NCBI RefSeq assembly: GCF_964355755.1
Contig: NC_092675.1
Location: 12,477,312 to 12,541,311 of the forward strand
DNA length: 64,000 nucleotides
DNA from: Antedon mediterranea
Taxonomy: Eukaryota; Echinodermata; Crinoidea; Comatulida; Antedonidae
Reading direction: 5' to 3'
The notes below the pieces were generated by a model. It was given only the letters and a program-made list of their open reading frames with translations, ran no database searches and was not told where the DNA came from. Positions 40,801 through 54,166 of the stretch are shown piece by piece. Position 1 is the stretch's first letter, and the number at the start of each line of letters is the position of its first letter. A program made the translations under genes and the position numbers.

Positions 40801-43800
40801 AAACATCAAAGTGCTTAAAATCACATTATAAACCGTTTTAGACCATTTTGAGCATTTAGACAAAACTTTTTCACACAAAACACCAAAGTGCTTAGAATAG
40901 CTTCAAATCGCATTTGGAGACGTTTTAGACAATTTTGTGATTTTCGAAAAAACTTGTTAACATAAACACACCAAAGTGCTTAGAATAGCTTCTAATCGCA
41001 TTTGGAGACATGTTAGACCAATTTGTGATTTTCGAAAAAACTTGTCAACATAAAAACACCAAAGGGTTTAGAATAGCTTCAAATCGCATTTGGAGACGTT
41101 TTAGACCAATTTGTGATTTTCGAAAAAACTTATCAACATAAAAACACCAAAGGGTTTAGAATAGCTTCAAATCGCATTTGAAGACGTTTTAGACCATTTT
41201 GTGATTTTCGAAAAAACTTGTTAACATAAAAACACCAAAGTGCTTAGAATAGCTTCAAATCGTATTTGGAGACGTTTTAGACCATTTTGAGATTTTCGAA
41301 AAAACTTGGTTACACAAAAACATCAAAGTGCTTAAAATCACATTATAAACCGTTTTAGACCATTTTGAGCATTTCGATAACACTTTTCACACAAAAACAT
41401 CAAAGAGCACAAAATAGCTTAATATCGTATTTAAAAACGTTTTAGACCATTTTGAGCATTTTGACAAAACTTTTTCACAGAAAACACCAAAGTGCTTAGA
41501 ATAGCTTCAAATCGCATTTGGAGACGTTTAGACCATTTTGTGATTTTCGAAAAAACTTGTTAACATAAAAACATCAAAGTGTACAGAATAGCTTCAAATC
41601 GCATTTGGAGACGTTTTAGACCATTTTGTGATTTTCGAAAAAAAATGTTAACATAAAAACACCAAAGTGCTTAGAATAGCGTCAAATCGTATTTGGAGAC
41701 GTTTTAAACCATTTTGTGATTTTCGAAAAAACTTGTTAACATAAAAACACCAAAGTGCTTAGAATAGCTTCAAATCGTATTTGGAGACGTTTTAGGCCAT
41801 TTTGTGATTTTCCAAAAAACTTGTTAACATAAAAACACCAAAGTGCTTAGAATAGCTTCAAATCGCATTTGGTGACGTTTTAGACAATTTTGTGCATTTC
41901 GATGAAACTTGGTTACACAAAAACATCAAAGTGCTTAAAATCACATTATAAACCGTTTTAGACCATTTTGAGCATTTCGATAACACTTTTCACACAAAAA
42001 CATCAAAGAGCACAAAATCGCTTAATATCGTATTTAAAAACATTTTAGACCATTTTGAGCATTTAGACAAAACTTTTTCATACAAAACACCAAAGTGCTT
42101 AGAATAGCTTCAAATCGCATTTGGAGACGTTTTAGACCATTTTGTGATTTTCGACAAAACTTGTTAACATAAAAACACCAAAGTGCTTAGAATAGCTTCA
42201 AATCGTATTTGGAGACGTTTTAGACCATTTTGTGATTTTCGAAAAAACTTGTTAACATAAAAACACCAAAGTGCTTAGAATAGCTTCAAATCGCATTTGG
42301 AAACGTTTTAGACAATTTTGTGCATTTCGATGAAACTTGGTTACACAAAAACATCAAAGTGCTTAAAATCACATTATAAACCGTTTTAGACCATTTTGAG
42401 CATTTCGATAACACTTTTCACACAAAAACATCAAAGAGCACAAAATAGCTTAATATCGTATTTAAAAACGTTTTAGACCATTTTGAGCATTTCGACAAAA
42501 CTTTTTCACACAAAACACCAAAGTGCTTAGAATAATTTCAAATCGCATTTGGAGACGTTTTAGACCAATTTGTGCATTTCGATGAAACTTGGTTACACAA
42601 AAACATCAAAGTGCTTAAAATCACATTATAAACCGTTTTAGACCATTTTGAGCATTTCGACAAAACTTTTTCACACAAAACACCAAAGTGATTAGAATAG
42701 CTTCAAATCGCATTTGGAGACGTTTTAGACCATTTTGTGATTTTCGAAAAAACTTGGTAACATAAAAACACCAAAGTGCTTAGAATAGCTTCAAATCGCA
42801 TTTGGAGATGTTTTAGACAATTTTGTGATTTTCGAAAAAACTTGTTAACATAAAAACACCAAAGTGATTAGAATAGCTTCAAATCACATTTGGAGACGTT
42901 TTAGACCATTTTGTGGTTTTCGAAAAAACTTGTTAACATAAAAACACCAAAGTGCTTAGAATAGCTTCAAATCGCATTTGGAGACGTTTTAGACAATTTT
43001 GTGCATTTCGATGAAACTTGGTTACACAAAAACATCAAAGTGCTTAAAATCACATTATAAACCGTTTTAGACCATTTTGAGCATTTCGATAACACTGTTC
43101 ACACAAAAACATCAAAGAGCACAAAATAGCTTAATATCGTATTTAAAAACGTTTTAGACCATTTTGAGCATTTCGACAAAACTTTTTCACACAAAACACC
43201 AAAGTGCTTAGAATAATTTCAAATCGCATTTGGAGATGTTTTAGACCAATTTGTGCATTTCGATGAAACTTCGTTACACAAAAACATCAAAGTGCTTAAA
43301 ACCACATTATAAACCGTTTTAGACCATTTTGAGCATTTCGATAACACTTTTTCACACAAAACACCAAAGTGCTTAGAATAGCTTCAAATCGCATTTGGAG
43401 ACGTTTTAGACCATTTTGTGATTTTCGAAAAAACTTGTTAACATAAAAACACCAAAGTGATTTGAATAGCTTCAAATCGCATTTGGAGGTGTTTTAGACC
43501 ATTTTGTGATTTTCGAAAAAACTTGTTAACATAAAAACACCAAAGTGCTTAGAATAGCTTCAAATCGCATTTGGAGACGTTTTAGACCAATTTGTGATTT
43601 TCGAAAAAAAATTGTCAACATAAAAACACCAAAGTGTTTAGAATAGCTTCAAATCGCATTTGGAGACGTTTTAGACCAATTTGTGATTTTCGCAAAAACT
43701 TATCAACATAAAAACACCAAAGGGTTTAGAATAGCTTCAAATCGCATTTGGAGACGTTTTAGACCATTTTGTGATTTTTGAAAAAACTTGTTAACATAAA

Positions 43801-44689
43801 AACACCAAAGTGCTTAGAGTAGCTTCAAATCGCATTTGGAGACGTTTTAGACCATTTTGTGATTTTCGAAAAAACTTGTTAACATAAAAACACCAAAGTG
43901 ATTAGAATAGCTTCAAATCGCATTTGGAGATGTTTTAGACCATTTTGTGATTTTCGAAAAAACTTGTTAACATAAAAACACCAAAGTGCTTAGAATAGCT
44001 TCAAATCGCATTTGGAGACGTTTTAGACCAATTTGTGATTTTCGAAAAAAATTGTCAACATAAAAACACCAAAGTGTTTAGAATAGCTTCAAATCGCATT
44101 TGGAGACGTTTTAGACCAATTTGTGATTTTCGCAAAAACTTATCAACATAAAAACACCAAAGGGTTTAGAATAGCTTCAAATCGCATTTGGAGACGTTTT
44201 AGACCATTTTGTGATTTTCGAAAAAAAGTGTTAACATAAAAACACCAAAGTGCTTAGAATCACATTATAAACCGTTTTAGACCATTTTGAGCATTTCGAT
44301 AACACTTTTCACACAAAAACATCAAAGAGCACAAAATAGCTTAATATCGTATTTAAAAATGTTTTAGACCATTTTGAGCATTTAGACAAAACTTTTTCAC
44401 ACAAAACACCAAAGTGCTTAGAATAGCTTCAAATCGCATTTGGAGACGTTTTAGACCATTTTGTGATTTTCGAAAAAACTTGTTAACATAAACACACCAA
44501 AGTGCTTAGAATAGCTTCTAATCGCATTTGGAGACATTTTAGACCAATTTGTGATTTTCGAAAAAACTTGTCAACATAAAAACACCAAAGGGTTTAGAAT
44601 AGCTTCAAATCGCATTTGGAGACGTTTTAGACCAATTTGTGATTTTCGAAAAAACTTATCAACATAAAAACACCAAAGTTCTTAGAATC

Positions 44690-47610
44690 ACATTATAAAC
44701 CGTTTTAGACCATTTTGAGCATTTCGATAACAATTTTCACACAAAAACATCAAAGAGCACAAAATAGCTTAATATCGTATTTAAAAACGTTTTAGACCAT
44801 TTTGAGCATTTCGACAAAACTTTTTCACACTAAACACAAAAGTGCTTAGAATAGCTTCAAATCGCATTTGGAGACGTTTTAGACCAATTTGTGCATTTCG
44901 ATGAAACTTGGTTACACAAAAACATCAAAGTGCTTAAAATCACATTATAAACCGTTTTAGACCATTTTGAGCATTTCGATAACACTTTTCACACAAAAAC
45001 ATCAAAGAGCACAAAATAGCTTAATATCGTATTTAAAAACGTTTTAGACCATTTTGAGCATTTAGACAAAACTTTTTCAAACAAAACACCAAAGTGCTTA
45101 GAATAGCTTCAAATCGCATTTGGAGACGTTTTAGACCATTTTGTGATTTTCGAAAAAACATGTCAACATAAAAACACCAAAGGGTTTAGAATAGCTTCAA
45201 ATCGCATTTGGAGACGTTTTAGACCATTTTGTGATTTTCGAAAAAACTTGTTAACATAAAAACACCAAAGTGCTTAGAATAGCTTCAAATCGTATTTGGA
45301 GACGTTTTAGACCATTTTGAGATTTTCGAAAAAACTTGTTAACATAAAAACACCAATGTGATTATAATAGCTTCAAATCGCATTTGGAGATGTTTTAGAC
45401 CATTTTGTGATTTTCGAAAAAACTTGTTAACATAAAGACACCAAAGTGCTTAGAATAGCTTCAAATCGCATTTGGAGACGTTTTAGACCAATTTGTGATT
45501 TTCGAAAAAAATTGTCAACATAAAAACACCAAAGTGTTTAGAATAGCTTCAAATCGCATTTGGAGACGTTTTAGACCAATTTGTGATTTTCGCAAAAACT
45601 TATCAACATAAAAACACCAAAGGGTTTAGAATAGCTTCAAATCGCATTTGGAGACGTTTTAGACCATTTTGTGATTTTCGAAAAAACTTGTTAACATAAA
45701 AACACCAAAGTGCTTACAATAGATTCAAATCGCATTTGGAGACGTTTTAGACCATTTTGTGATTTTCGAAAAAACTTGTTAACATAAAAACACCAAAGTG
45801 CTTAGAATCACATTATAAACCGTTTTAGACCATTTTGAGCATTTCGATAACACTTTTCACACAAAAACATCAAAGAGCACAAAATAGCTTAATATCGTAT
45901 TTAAAAATGTTTTAGACCATTTTGAGCATTTAAACAAAACTTTTTCACACAAAACACCAAAGTGCTTAGAATAGCTTCAAATCGCATTTGGAGACGTTTT
46001 AGACCAATTTGTGATTTTCGAAAAAACTTATCAACATAAAAACACCAAAGGGTTTAGAATAGCTTCAAATCGCATTTGGAGACGTTTTAGACCATTTTGT
46101 GATTTTCGAAAAAAATTGTTAACATAAAAACACCAAAGTGCTTTAGAATCACATTATAAACCGTTTTAGACCATTTTGAGCATTTCGATAACACTTTTCA
46201 CACAAAAACATCAAAGAGTACAAAATAGCTTAATATCGTATTTAAAAACGTTTTAGACCATTTTGAGCATTTCGACAAAACTTTTTCACACTAAACACAA
46301 AAGTGCTTAGAATAGCTTCAAATCGCATTTGGAGACGTTTTAGACCAATTTGTGCATTTCGATGAAACTTGGTTACACAAAAACATCAAAGTGCTTAAAA
46401 TCACATTATAAACCGTTTTAGACCATTTTGAGCATTTCGATAACACTTTTCACACAAAAACATCAAAGAGCACAAAATAGCTTAATATCGTATTTAAAAA
46501 CGTTTTAGACCATTTTGAGCATTTAGACAAAACTTTTTCAAACAAAACACCAAAGTGCTTAGAATAGCTTCAAATCGCATTTGGAGACGTTTTAGACCAT
46601 TTTGTGATTTTCGAAAAAACATGTCAACATAAAAACACCAAAGGGTTTAGAATAGCTTCAAATCGCATTTGGAGACGTTTTAGACCATTTTGTGATTTTC
46701 GAAAAAACTTGTTAACATAAAAACACCAAAGTGCTTAGAATAGCTTCAAATCGTATTTGGAGACGTTTTAGACCATTTTGAGATTTTCGAAAAAACTTGT
46801 TAACATAAAAACACCAATGTGATTATAATAGCTTCAAATCGCATTTGGAGATGTTTTAGACCATTTTGTGATTTTCGAAAAAACTTGTTAACATAAAGAC
46901 ACCAAAGTGCTTAGAATAGCTTCAAATCGCATTTGGAGACGTTTTAGACCAATTTGTGATTTTCGAAAAAAATTGTCAACATAAAAACACCAAAGTGTTT
47001 AGAATAGCTTCAAATCGCATTTGGAGACGTTTTAGACCAATTTGTGATTTTCGCAAAAACTTATCAACATAAAAACACCAAAGGGTTTAGAATAGCTTCA
47101 AATCGCATTTGGAGACATTTTAGACCATTTTGTGATTTTCGAAAAAACTTGTTAACATAAAAACACCAAAGTGCTTACAATAGATTCAAATCGCATTTGG
47201 AGACGTTTTAGACCATTTTGTGATTTTCGAAAAAACATGTTAACATAAAAACACCAAAGTGCTTAGAATCACATTATAAACCGTTTTAGACCATTTTGAG
47301 CATTTCGATAACACTTTTCACACAAAAACATCAAAGAGCACAAAATAGCTTAATATCGTATTTAAAAATGTTTTAGACCATTTTGAGCATTTAAACAAAA
47401 CTTTTTCACACAAAACACCAAAGTGCTTAGAATAGCTTCAAATCGCATTTGGAGACGTTTTAGACCAATTTGTGATTTTCGAAAAAACTTATCAACATAA
47501 AAACACCAAAGGGTTTAGAATAGCTTCAAATCGCATTTGGAGACGTTTTAGACCATTTTGTGATTTTCGAAAAAAATTGTTAACATAAAAACACCAAAGT
47601 GCTTTAGAAT
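44690..47610. repeat. 1461-bp tandem duplication within satellite B
   Basis: The offset of 1461 bp is constant for TTTTTCACACTAAACAC (44821 and 46282), ATTATAATAGC (45361 and 46822), TGCTTACAATAGATTC (45711 and 47172) and GCTTTAGAATC (46140 and 47601). The two copies are close to identical, so this is probably one of the younger duplications of the array. Confidence 0.88.
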
Positions 47611-50600
47611 CACATTATAAACCGTTTTAGACCATTTTGAGCATTTCGATAACACTTTTCACACAAAAACATCAAAGAGCACAAAATAGCTTAATATCGT
47701 ATTTAAAAATGTTTTAGACCATTTTGAGCATTTAGACAAAACTTTTTCACACAAAACACCAAAGTGCTTAGAATAGCTTCAAATCGCATTTGGAGACGTT
47801 TTAGACCATTTTGTGATTTTCGAAAAAACTTGTTAACATAAACACACCAAAAGGCTTAGAATAGCTTCTAATCGCATTTGGAGACATTTTAGACCAATTT
47901 GTGATTTTCGAAAAAACTTGTCAACATAAAAACACCAAAGGGTTTAGAATAGCTTCAAATCGCATTTGGAGACGTTTTAGACCATTTTGTGATTTTGGAA
48001 AAAAATTGTTAACATAAAAACACCAAAGTTCTTAGAATCACATTATAAACCGTTTTAGACCATTTTGAGCATTTCGATAACAATTTTCACACAAAAACAT
48101 CAAAGAGCACAAAATAGCTTAATATCGTATTTAAAAATGTTTTAGACCATTTTGAGCATTTAGACAAAACTTTTTCACTCAAAACACCAAAGTGCTTAGG
48201 ATAGCTTCAAATCGCATTTGGAGACGTTTTAGACCATTTTGTGATTTTCGAAAAAAAACTTGTTAACATAAAAACAACGAAGTGCTTAGAATAGCTTCAA
48301 ATCGCATTTGGAGACGTTTTAGACCATTTTGTGATTTTCGAAAAAACTTGGTTACACAAAAACATCAAAGTGGCTTAAAATCACATTATAAACCGTTTTA
48401 GACCATTTTGAGCATTTCGATAACACTTTTCACACAAAAACATCAAAGAGCACAAAATAGCTTAATATCGTATTTAAAAACGTTTTAGACCATTTTGAGC
48501 ATTTCGACAAAACTTTTTCACACAAAACACCAAAGTGCTTAGAATAGCTTCAAATCGCATTTGGAGACGTTTTAGACCATTTTGTGATTTTCGAAAAAAC
48601 TTGTTAACATAAAAACACCAAAGTGCTTAGAATAGCTTCAAATCGCATTTGGAGACGTTTTAGACCATTTTGTGACTTTCGAAAAAAATTGTTAACATAA
48701 AAACACCAAAGTTCTTAGAATCACATTATAAAACCGTTTTAGACCATTTTGAGCATTTCGATAACACTTTTCACACAAAAACATCAAAGAGCACAAAACA
48801 GCTTAATATCCTATTTAAAAATGTTTTAGACCATTTTGAGCATTTAGACAAAACTTTTTCACACCAAAGTGCTTAGAATAGCTTCAAATCGCATTTGGAG
48901 ACGTTTTAGACCATTTTGTGATTTTCGAAAAAACTTGTTAACATAAAAACACCAAAGTGCTTAGAATAGCTTCAAATCGCATTTGGAGACATTTTAGACC
49001 AATTTGTGATTTTCGAAAAAACTTGTTAACATAAAAACACCAAAGTGCTTAGAATAGCTCCAAATCGTATTTGGAGACGTTTTAGACCATTTTGTGATTT
49101 TCGAAAAAATTTGTTAACATAAAAACACCAAAGTGCTTAGAATAGCTTCAAATCGTATTTGGAGACGTTTTAGACCATTTTGTGATTTTCGAAAAAACTT
49201 GTTAACATAAAAACACCAATGTGCTTAGAATAGCTTCAAATCGCATTTTGAGACGTTTTAGACCATTTTGTGCATTTCGATGAAACTTGGTTACACAAAA
49301 ACATCAAAGTGCTTAAAATCACATTATAAATCGTTTTAGACCATTTTGAGCATTTAGGTAAAACTTTTTCACACAAAACACCAAAGTGCTTAGAATAGCT
49401 TTAAATCGCATTTGGAGACGTTTTAGACCATTTTGTGATTTTTGAAAAAACTTGTTAACATAAAAACACCAAAGTGCTTAGAATAGCTTCAAATCGCATT
49501 TGGAGACGTTTTAGACCATTTTGTGATTTTCGAAAAAACTTTTTAACATAAAAACATCAAAGTGTACAGAATAGCTTCAAATCGCATTTGGAGACGTTTT
49601 AGACCAATTTGTGATTTTCGAAAGAACTTATTAACATAAAAACACCAAAGGGTTTAGAATAGCTTCAAATCGCATTTGGAGACGTTTTAGACCATTTTGT
49701 GATTTTCGAAAAAACTTGTTAACATAAAAACACCAAAGTGCTTAGAATAGCTTCAAATCGCATTTGGAAACGTTTTAGACCATTTTGTGATTTTCGAAAA
49801 AACTTGTTGACATAAAAACACCAAAGTGCTTAGAATAGCTTCAAATCGTATTTGGAGACGTTTTAGACCATTTTGTGCATTTCGATGAAACTTGGTTATA
49901 CAAAAACATCAAAGTGCTTAAAATCACATTATAAACCATTTTAGACCATTTTGAGCATTTCGATAACACTTTTCACACAAAAACATCAAAGAGCACAAAA
50001 TAGCTTAATATCGTATTTAAAAACGTTTTAGACCATTTTGAGCATTTCGACAAAACTTTTTCACACAAAACACCAAAGTGCTTAGAATAGCTTCAAATCG
50101 CATTTGGAGACGTTTTAGACCATTTTGTGATTTTCGAAAAAACTTGTTAACATAAAAACATCAAAGTGTACAGAATAACTTCAAATCGCATTTGGAGACC
50201 GTTTTAGGCCAATTTGTGATTTTCGAAAAAACTTGTTAACCTAAAAATACCAAAGTGTTTAGAATAGCTTCAAATCGCATTTGGAGACGTTTTAGACCAT
50301 TTTGTGATTTTCAAAAAAACTTGTTAACATAAAAACACCAAAGTGCTTAGAATAGCTTCAAATCGCATTTGGAGACATTTTAGACCAATTTGTGATTTTT
50401 GAAAAAACTTGTTAACATAAAAACACCAAAGTGCTTACAATAGCTTCAAATCGTATTTGGAGACGTTTTAGACCATTTTGTGATTTTCGAAAAAACTTGT
50501 TAACATAAAAACACCAAAGTACTTACAATAGCTTCAAATCGCATTTGGAGACGTTTTAGACCATTTTGTGCATTTCGATGAAACTTGGTTACACAAAAAC

Positions 50601-50694
50601 ATCAAAGTGCTTAAAATCACATTATAAACCGTTTTAGACCATTTGAGCATTTCGATAACACTTTTCACACAAAAACATCAAAGAGCACAAAATA

Positions 50695-50708
50695 CACAGC
50701 TGTTTCAA
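50695..50708 (+). repeat. Left terminal inverted repeat of the 5.2-kb transposon
   Basis: CACAGCTGTTTCAA, matched exactly by its complement at the right end. It includes the 8-bp self-complementary ACAGCTGT. The 4-bp AATA target copy lies immediately outside. Confidence 0.85.
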
Positions 50709-50726
50709 ACATACGAATTAAGTCAT

Positions 50727-50736
50727 GCGCCCTCAA
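50727..50736 (+). repeat. Left subterminal inverted repeat GCGCCCTCAA
   Basis: The 10-bp motif has an exact complement, TTGAGGGCGC, at 55885-55894 near the other end. Subterminal repeats at similar distances from both ends may be transposase binding sites. That role is inferred. Confidence 0.6.
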
Positions 50737-50814
50737 CGTTACAAGTCGTATCGCTGGAGTAACAATACATAAACAATTACTTACAAATCCACGTGTGCAG
50801 AGTGGAGTCAAACG

Positions 50815-51096
50815 TCATTTAAAGACATGTTTTAAACAGCCAATGAGAATGAGATAAAAAAATAAAGGGTCGCTAAAAATATGAATATTCATTAAAGAGT
50901 CCCTGGATGAAACAAGCACGTTGTCGTTTTGTTTTTTTACAAGGAATGTAACGCTGAAAATTAATGGAAGGGTGGACCATAAAATACAAGCATATACCAA
51001 TTTACGCACGTGAGTGACATTTCCAAATTTGGTACATGTTTGTTTGTCCGTATCTTTAAAAAATGTAATTTTCACTCTAATTCTTTGGTACTGCAT
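50815..51096 (-). CDS. Unassigned 93-codon open frame in the transposon left arm
   Basis: This is an open frame on the minus strand inside the left arm of the 5.2-kb element. The predicted product has a charged N-terminal part (FKDTDKQTCTKFGNV), a hydrophobic stretch near residues 33-52 and a second hydrophobic stretch at the C-terminus. I recognise no family. It may be chance in AT-rich DNA or a decayed exon. There is no upstream start context or neighbouring exon that would support translation. I keep it only because it lies in non-satellite sequence and is the longest frame in the window. Confidence 0.12.
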   Translation of the reverse strand: MQYQRIRVKITFFKDTDKQTCTKFGNVTHVRKLVYACILWSTLPLIFSVTFLVKKQNDNVLVSSRDSLMNIHIFSDPLFFYLILIGCLKHVFK

Positions 51097-51829
51097 GATA
51101 ATTTAGTTATCTGTGAATGTTATAACATAGTAATGGTCGAGAGGTGATGGTTGAATTTTTGAGCTACGGCCGTTTCAAATTGTTTCATTTTTAGGCTTAG
51201 GCTTGTGTCTACTCTAGTTGCAACACTGCCTTTCATGTGACAGCTGACACAAATGAGTTTGGAAATGTTACATTATATTAATTATTTAGGCCTGGCTGGG
51301 TAGGGTAGGCATATACCAATATTATAGGCCCTATTTTTATTTTAATACTAGGCCTAGGCCCTAGCTAGACCTGTGCTCTCTAGCAGCCTACTACAGAGAA
51401 GCAGCTTTCCGGCTTAGTTAGCCTGGCCTTGAGTAGGCTAGCCTACTACTAGCCTACTACTAGCCTAATAGGTATTAGTAGGCTACCTAATTAAAATTAG
51501 GCCCAGGATCTAGGCCTAGGCCTATATATTTTTAATATTATTTAATCAGTATAATTAATTTTAGTTTTAATAAATTTACAGTATTCATTACAAAAACTGT
51601 AAATTTAATATTATGAGGATTATATATACCATGTATGCAATGACATAGGGAATATTATAGGCCTACCCTGTATGTAATAATTACAATATAAATAATGACA
51701 AGCATCATATTAACATTCGGTTTTGCTCATCACTGCATATTCAAATTAGTATGCAATCATATTAAATTTAATAAGTTAAATTAATTTTATAAAATTGTTA
51801 TAATAATTATTAATGTTATACTATTGTAG

Positions 51830-51900
51830 GTAGCCTACATATATAGAGCAGTAACCTGAAGTGGCTAAGCAGATTTGGACCATACCTACCATCTATATAG
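51830..51900 (+). other. Exon-like cassette 1 in the 640-bp repeat
   Basis: A 71-bp block preceded by TACTATTGTAG and followed by GTAAGATTATTTT, so it has a plausible acceptor and donor. It contains CAGATTTGGACCA, shared with the other three cassettes. Function unknown; possibly a non-coding exon or a coincidence fixed by tandem duplication. Confidence 0.35.
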
Positions 51901-52460
51901 GTAAGATTATTTTGCTGTTCAAGAAGTAGCAAATATTAAATTGTGTTTACCATGCTATTAATTTTCAATATTAACAATCAATCACTACCTCTGGCTGGGT
52001 AGGCTAGGCCTATATGATAGGCCCTATTTTTATGTTAATATACTAGCTAGACCTGTGCTCTCTATCACTAGCAGCAGCCTACAGAGAAGCAGCTTTCCAG
52101 CTTATTTAGCCTAGCCTAGAGCAATTAGGCTAGGTATAAGTAGACTACCTAATTAGGTCTAGGCTCTACGCCTATATATTATTATTTAATTATTATTAAT
52201 TTTAATTTAATATATTTACAGTATTTATTTAAATAATGTTTCTTATGAGAATACCTGGTTATATATACCCTATGCAATGACATAAGGCATATATGCCTTC
52301 CCTGTATGTAATAATTACAATTAATAATTATTATAAATAATGAATTTTAACATTCGTTTTTGCTCATCACTGCATATTCAAATTAGTATGTATGCAACCA
52401 TATTAAATTTAATAAGCTAATTTTAAGTAATTCTTATAATAATGTTTTACTATTTTGTAG

Positions 52461-52544
52461 GTACATAGCGGCAACCCAAAGTGGCAAAAACATTTTAAAC
52501 AGATTTGGACCAATACCTAGCAGCCTACCATCTATATACAGTAG
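52461..52544 (+). other. Exon-like cassette 2
   Basis: An 84-bp block with acceptor-like TACTATTTTGTAG before it and GTAAGTTTATTTT after it. It contains GCGGCAACCCAAAGTGGC and CAGATTTGGACCAATACC. The AG/GTAAG frame is the same as in cassettes 3 and 4. Confidence 0.38.
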
Positions 52545-53096
52545 GTAAGTTTATTTTACTGCTCAAGAACTAGTAAATTTTAAATTGTGTTTACCATGCT
52601 ATTAATTTTCAATATTAACAATCAATCACTACCAGTGGCTGGGTAGGCTAGGCCTATATTATAGGCCCTATTTTTATTTTAATATACTAGCTAGACCTGT
52701 GCTCTCTAACACTAGCAGCCTACAGAGAAGCAGCTTTCCAGCTTATTTAGCCTAGCCTAGAGCAATAGGCTAGGTATAAGTAGACTACCTAATTAGGTCT
52801 AGGCTCTACGCCTATATATTATTATTTAATTATTATTAATTTTAGTTTTAATATATTTACAGTATTTTATTTAAATAATGTTTATTATGAGAATACCTGG
52901 TTATATATACCCTATGCAATGACATAAGGCATATATGCCTACCCTGTATGTAATAATTACAATTATTATAAATAATGAATTTTAACATTCGTTTTTGCTC
53001 ATCACTGCATATTCAAATTAGTATGTATGCAACCATATTAAATTTAATAAGCTAATTTTAATTAATTCTTATAGTAATGTTTTACTATTTTTTTAG

Positions 53097-53176
53097 GTAC
53101 ATAGCGGCAACCCGAAGTGGAAAAATCATTTTAAACAGATTTGGACCAATACCTATACCTACCATCTATATTATAG
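53097..53176 (+). other. Exon-like cassette 3
   Basis: An 80-bp block bounded by TTTACTATTTTTTTAG and GTAAGTTTATTTT. It shares GCGGCAACCC and CAGATTTGGACCAATACC with cassettes 2 and 4. Cassette lengths of 71, 84, 80 and 90 bp are not all compatible with one reading frame. Confidence 0.38.
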
Positions 53177-53270
53177 GTAAGTTTATTTTACTGTTCAAGA
53201 ACTAGTCAATTTTAAATTGTGTTTACCATGCTATTAATTTTCAATATTAACAACCAATCACTACCACTGG

Positions 53271-53310
53271 CTGGGCTAGGCTAGGCTAGGCCAGGCTAGG
53301 CTAGGCCCTA
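53271..53310. repeat. GGCTA pentanucleotide tract
   Basis: Several successive GGCTA units with one GGCCA interruption, at the head of the fourth 640-bp unit. It looks like local slippage expansion of the GGCCTA/GGCTA-rich head present in all four units. Confidence 0.7.
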
Positions 53311-53723
53311 TTTTTATTTTAATATACTAGCTAGACCTGTGCTCTCTTGCACTAGCAGCCTAAGAGAAGCAGCTTTCCAGCTTATTTAGCCTAGCCTAGA
53401 GCAATAGGCTAGGTATTAGTAGGCTACCTAATTAGGCCTAGAGGCTATTATTAATTTTTATTTTTAATATATTTACAGTATTTATTACAAATAATGTTTA
53501 TTATGAGGATACCTGGTTATATATACCCTATGCAATGACATAAGGCATATATGCCTACCCTGTATGTAATAATTACAATTATTATAAATAATGAATTTTA
53601 ACATTTGTTTTTGCTCATCACTGCATATTCAAATTTGTGTGTATGCAACCATAGTAAATATAATAAGTTAATTTTAATTAATTCTTATTATAATGTTATA
53701 CTATTACTATTAATATTTTTTAG

Positions 53724-53813
53724 GTACATAATAATATAGTATAGCGGCAACCCAAAATGGCTAAAACATTTTAAACAGATTTGGACCAATACCTATACCT
53801 ACCATCTATATAG
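53724..53813 (+). other. Exon-like cassette 4
   Basis: A 90-bp block bounded by TTAATATTTTTTAG and GTAAGTTTATTTT. It is the last of the four and carries a short insertion relative to cassette 3 (ATAATATAGT) before the shared GCGGCAACCC. Confidence 0.38.
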
Positions 53814-53908
53814 GTAAGTTTATTTTACTGTTCAAGAACTAGTAAATTTTAAATTGTGTTTACCATGCTATGAATTTGTAACTTTAACAATCAATCACTA
53901 ACACATGT

Positions 53909-54166
53909 ACAGTACAGCAGTAGTACTATCAATCAATAGTAATTAGTTAGTAATTGAAATATAGACATACTACTGTATAGTATTACTTTTACATGTTCAT
54001 TATCATTAGGCATTGTTAATAGGAAATCAATACAATGCAATATTCCTTTAACATTTAAAAATGTACAATATTTTATGATCATTAATGTTAATGAATCATT
54101 CTTTGTTGGCTTTCTTGCATTTGTTGGGTTTTATTATTTCATTTTGTATCATTGGAGATGTGAAAG
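53909..54166. other. AT-rich spacer inside the transposon
   Basis: Between the tandem units and the C-terminal coding remnant there is AT-rich sequence with no open frame and no repeat that I can support. If the minus-strand remnants are a gene, this would be its 3' flank or untranslated region. Confidence 0.4.

Larger units (their letters stand above)
20448..50694. repeat. Satellite B block 5, 30.2-kb array
   Basis: An uninterrupted array of satellite B monomers of types 1, 1', 2 and 3 in changing order, with the type 1'-2-3 trimer of about 252 bp as the commonest group. All monomers point the same way. Small indels occur, for example a deletion in TTAACATAAAAGTGC near 26643 and a truncated type 3 (CGTATTATCAACG) near 37165. 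Several kilobase-scale local duplications are listed separately. No gene is present. Reading frames of 60-70 codons on the minus strand are repeat translations. The block ends at AGCACAAAATA, where the 5.2-kb transposon is inserted. Confidence 0.96.
51292..53908. repeat. Four tandem units of about 640 bp inside the transposon
   Basis: Four diverged direct repeats start near TGGCTGGG at 51293, 51992, 52636 and 53268. GCAGCTTTCC recurs at 51401, 52089, 52730 and 53369. Each unit has, in order, a GGCCTA-rich head, GACCTGTGCTCTC, GCAGCTTTCC, an AT-rich middle with ACCTGGTTATATATACCC in units 2-4, TTTTGCTCATCACTGCATA, a short conserved block with CAGATTTGGACCA, and GTTTACCATGCTAT. The first unit is the longest and most diverged. 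Such internal minisatellites are common in large DNA transposons, but their role is not known. Confidence 0.87.
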
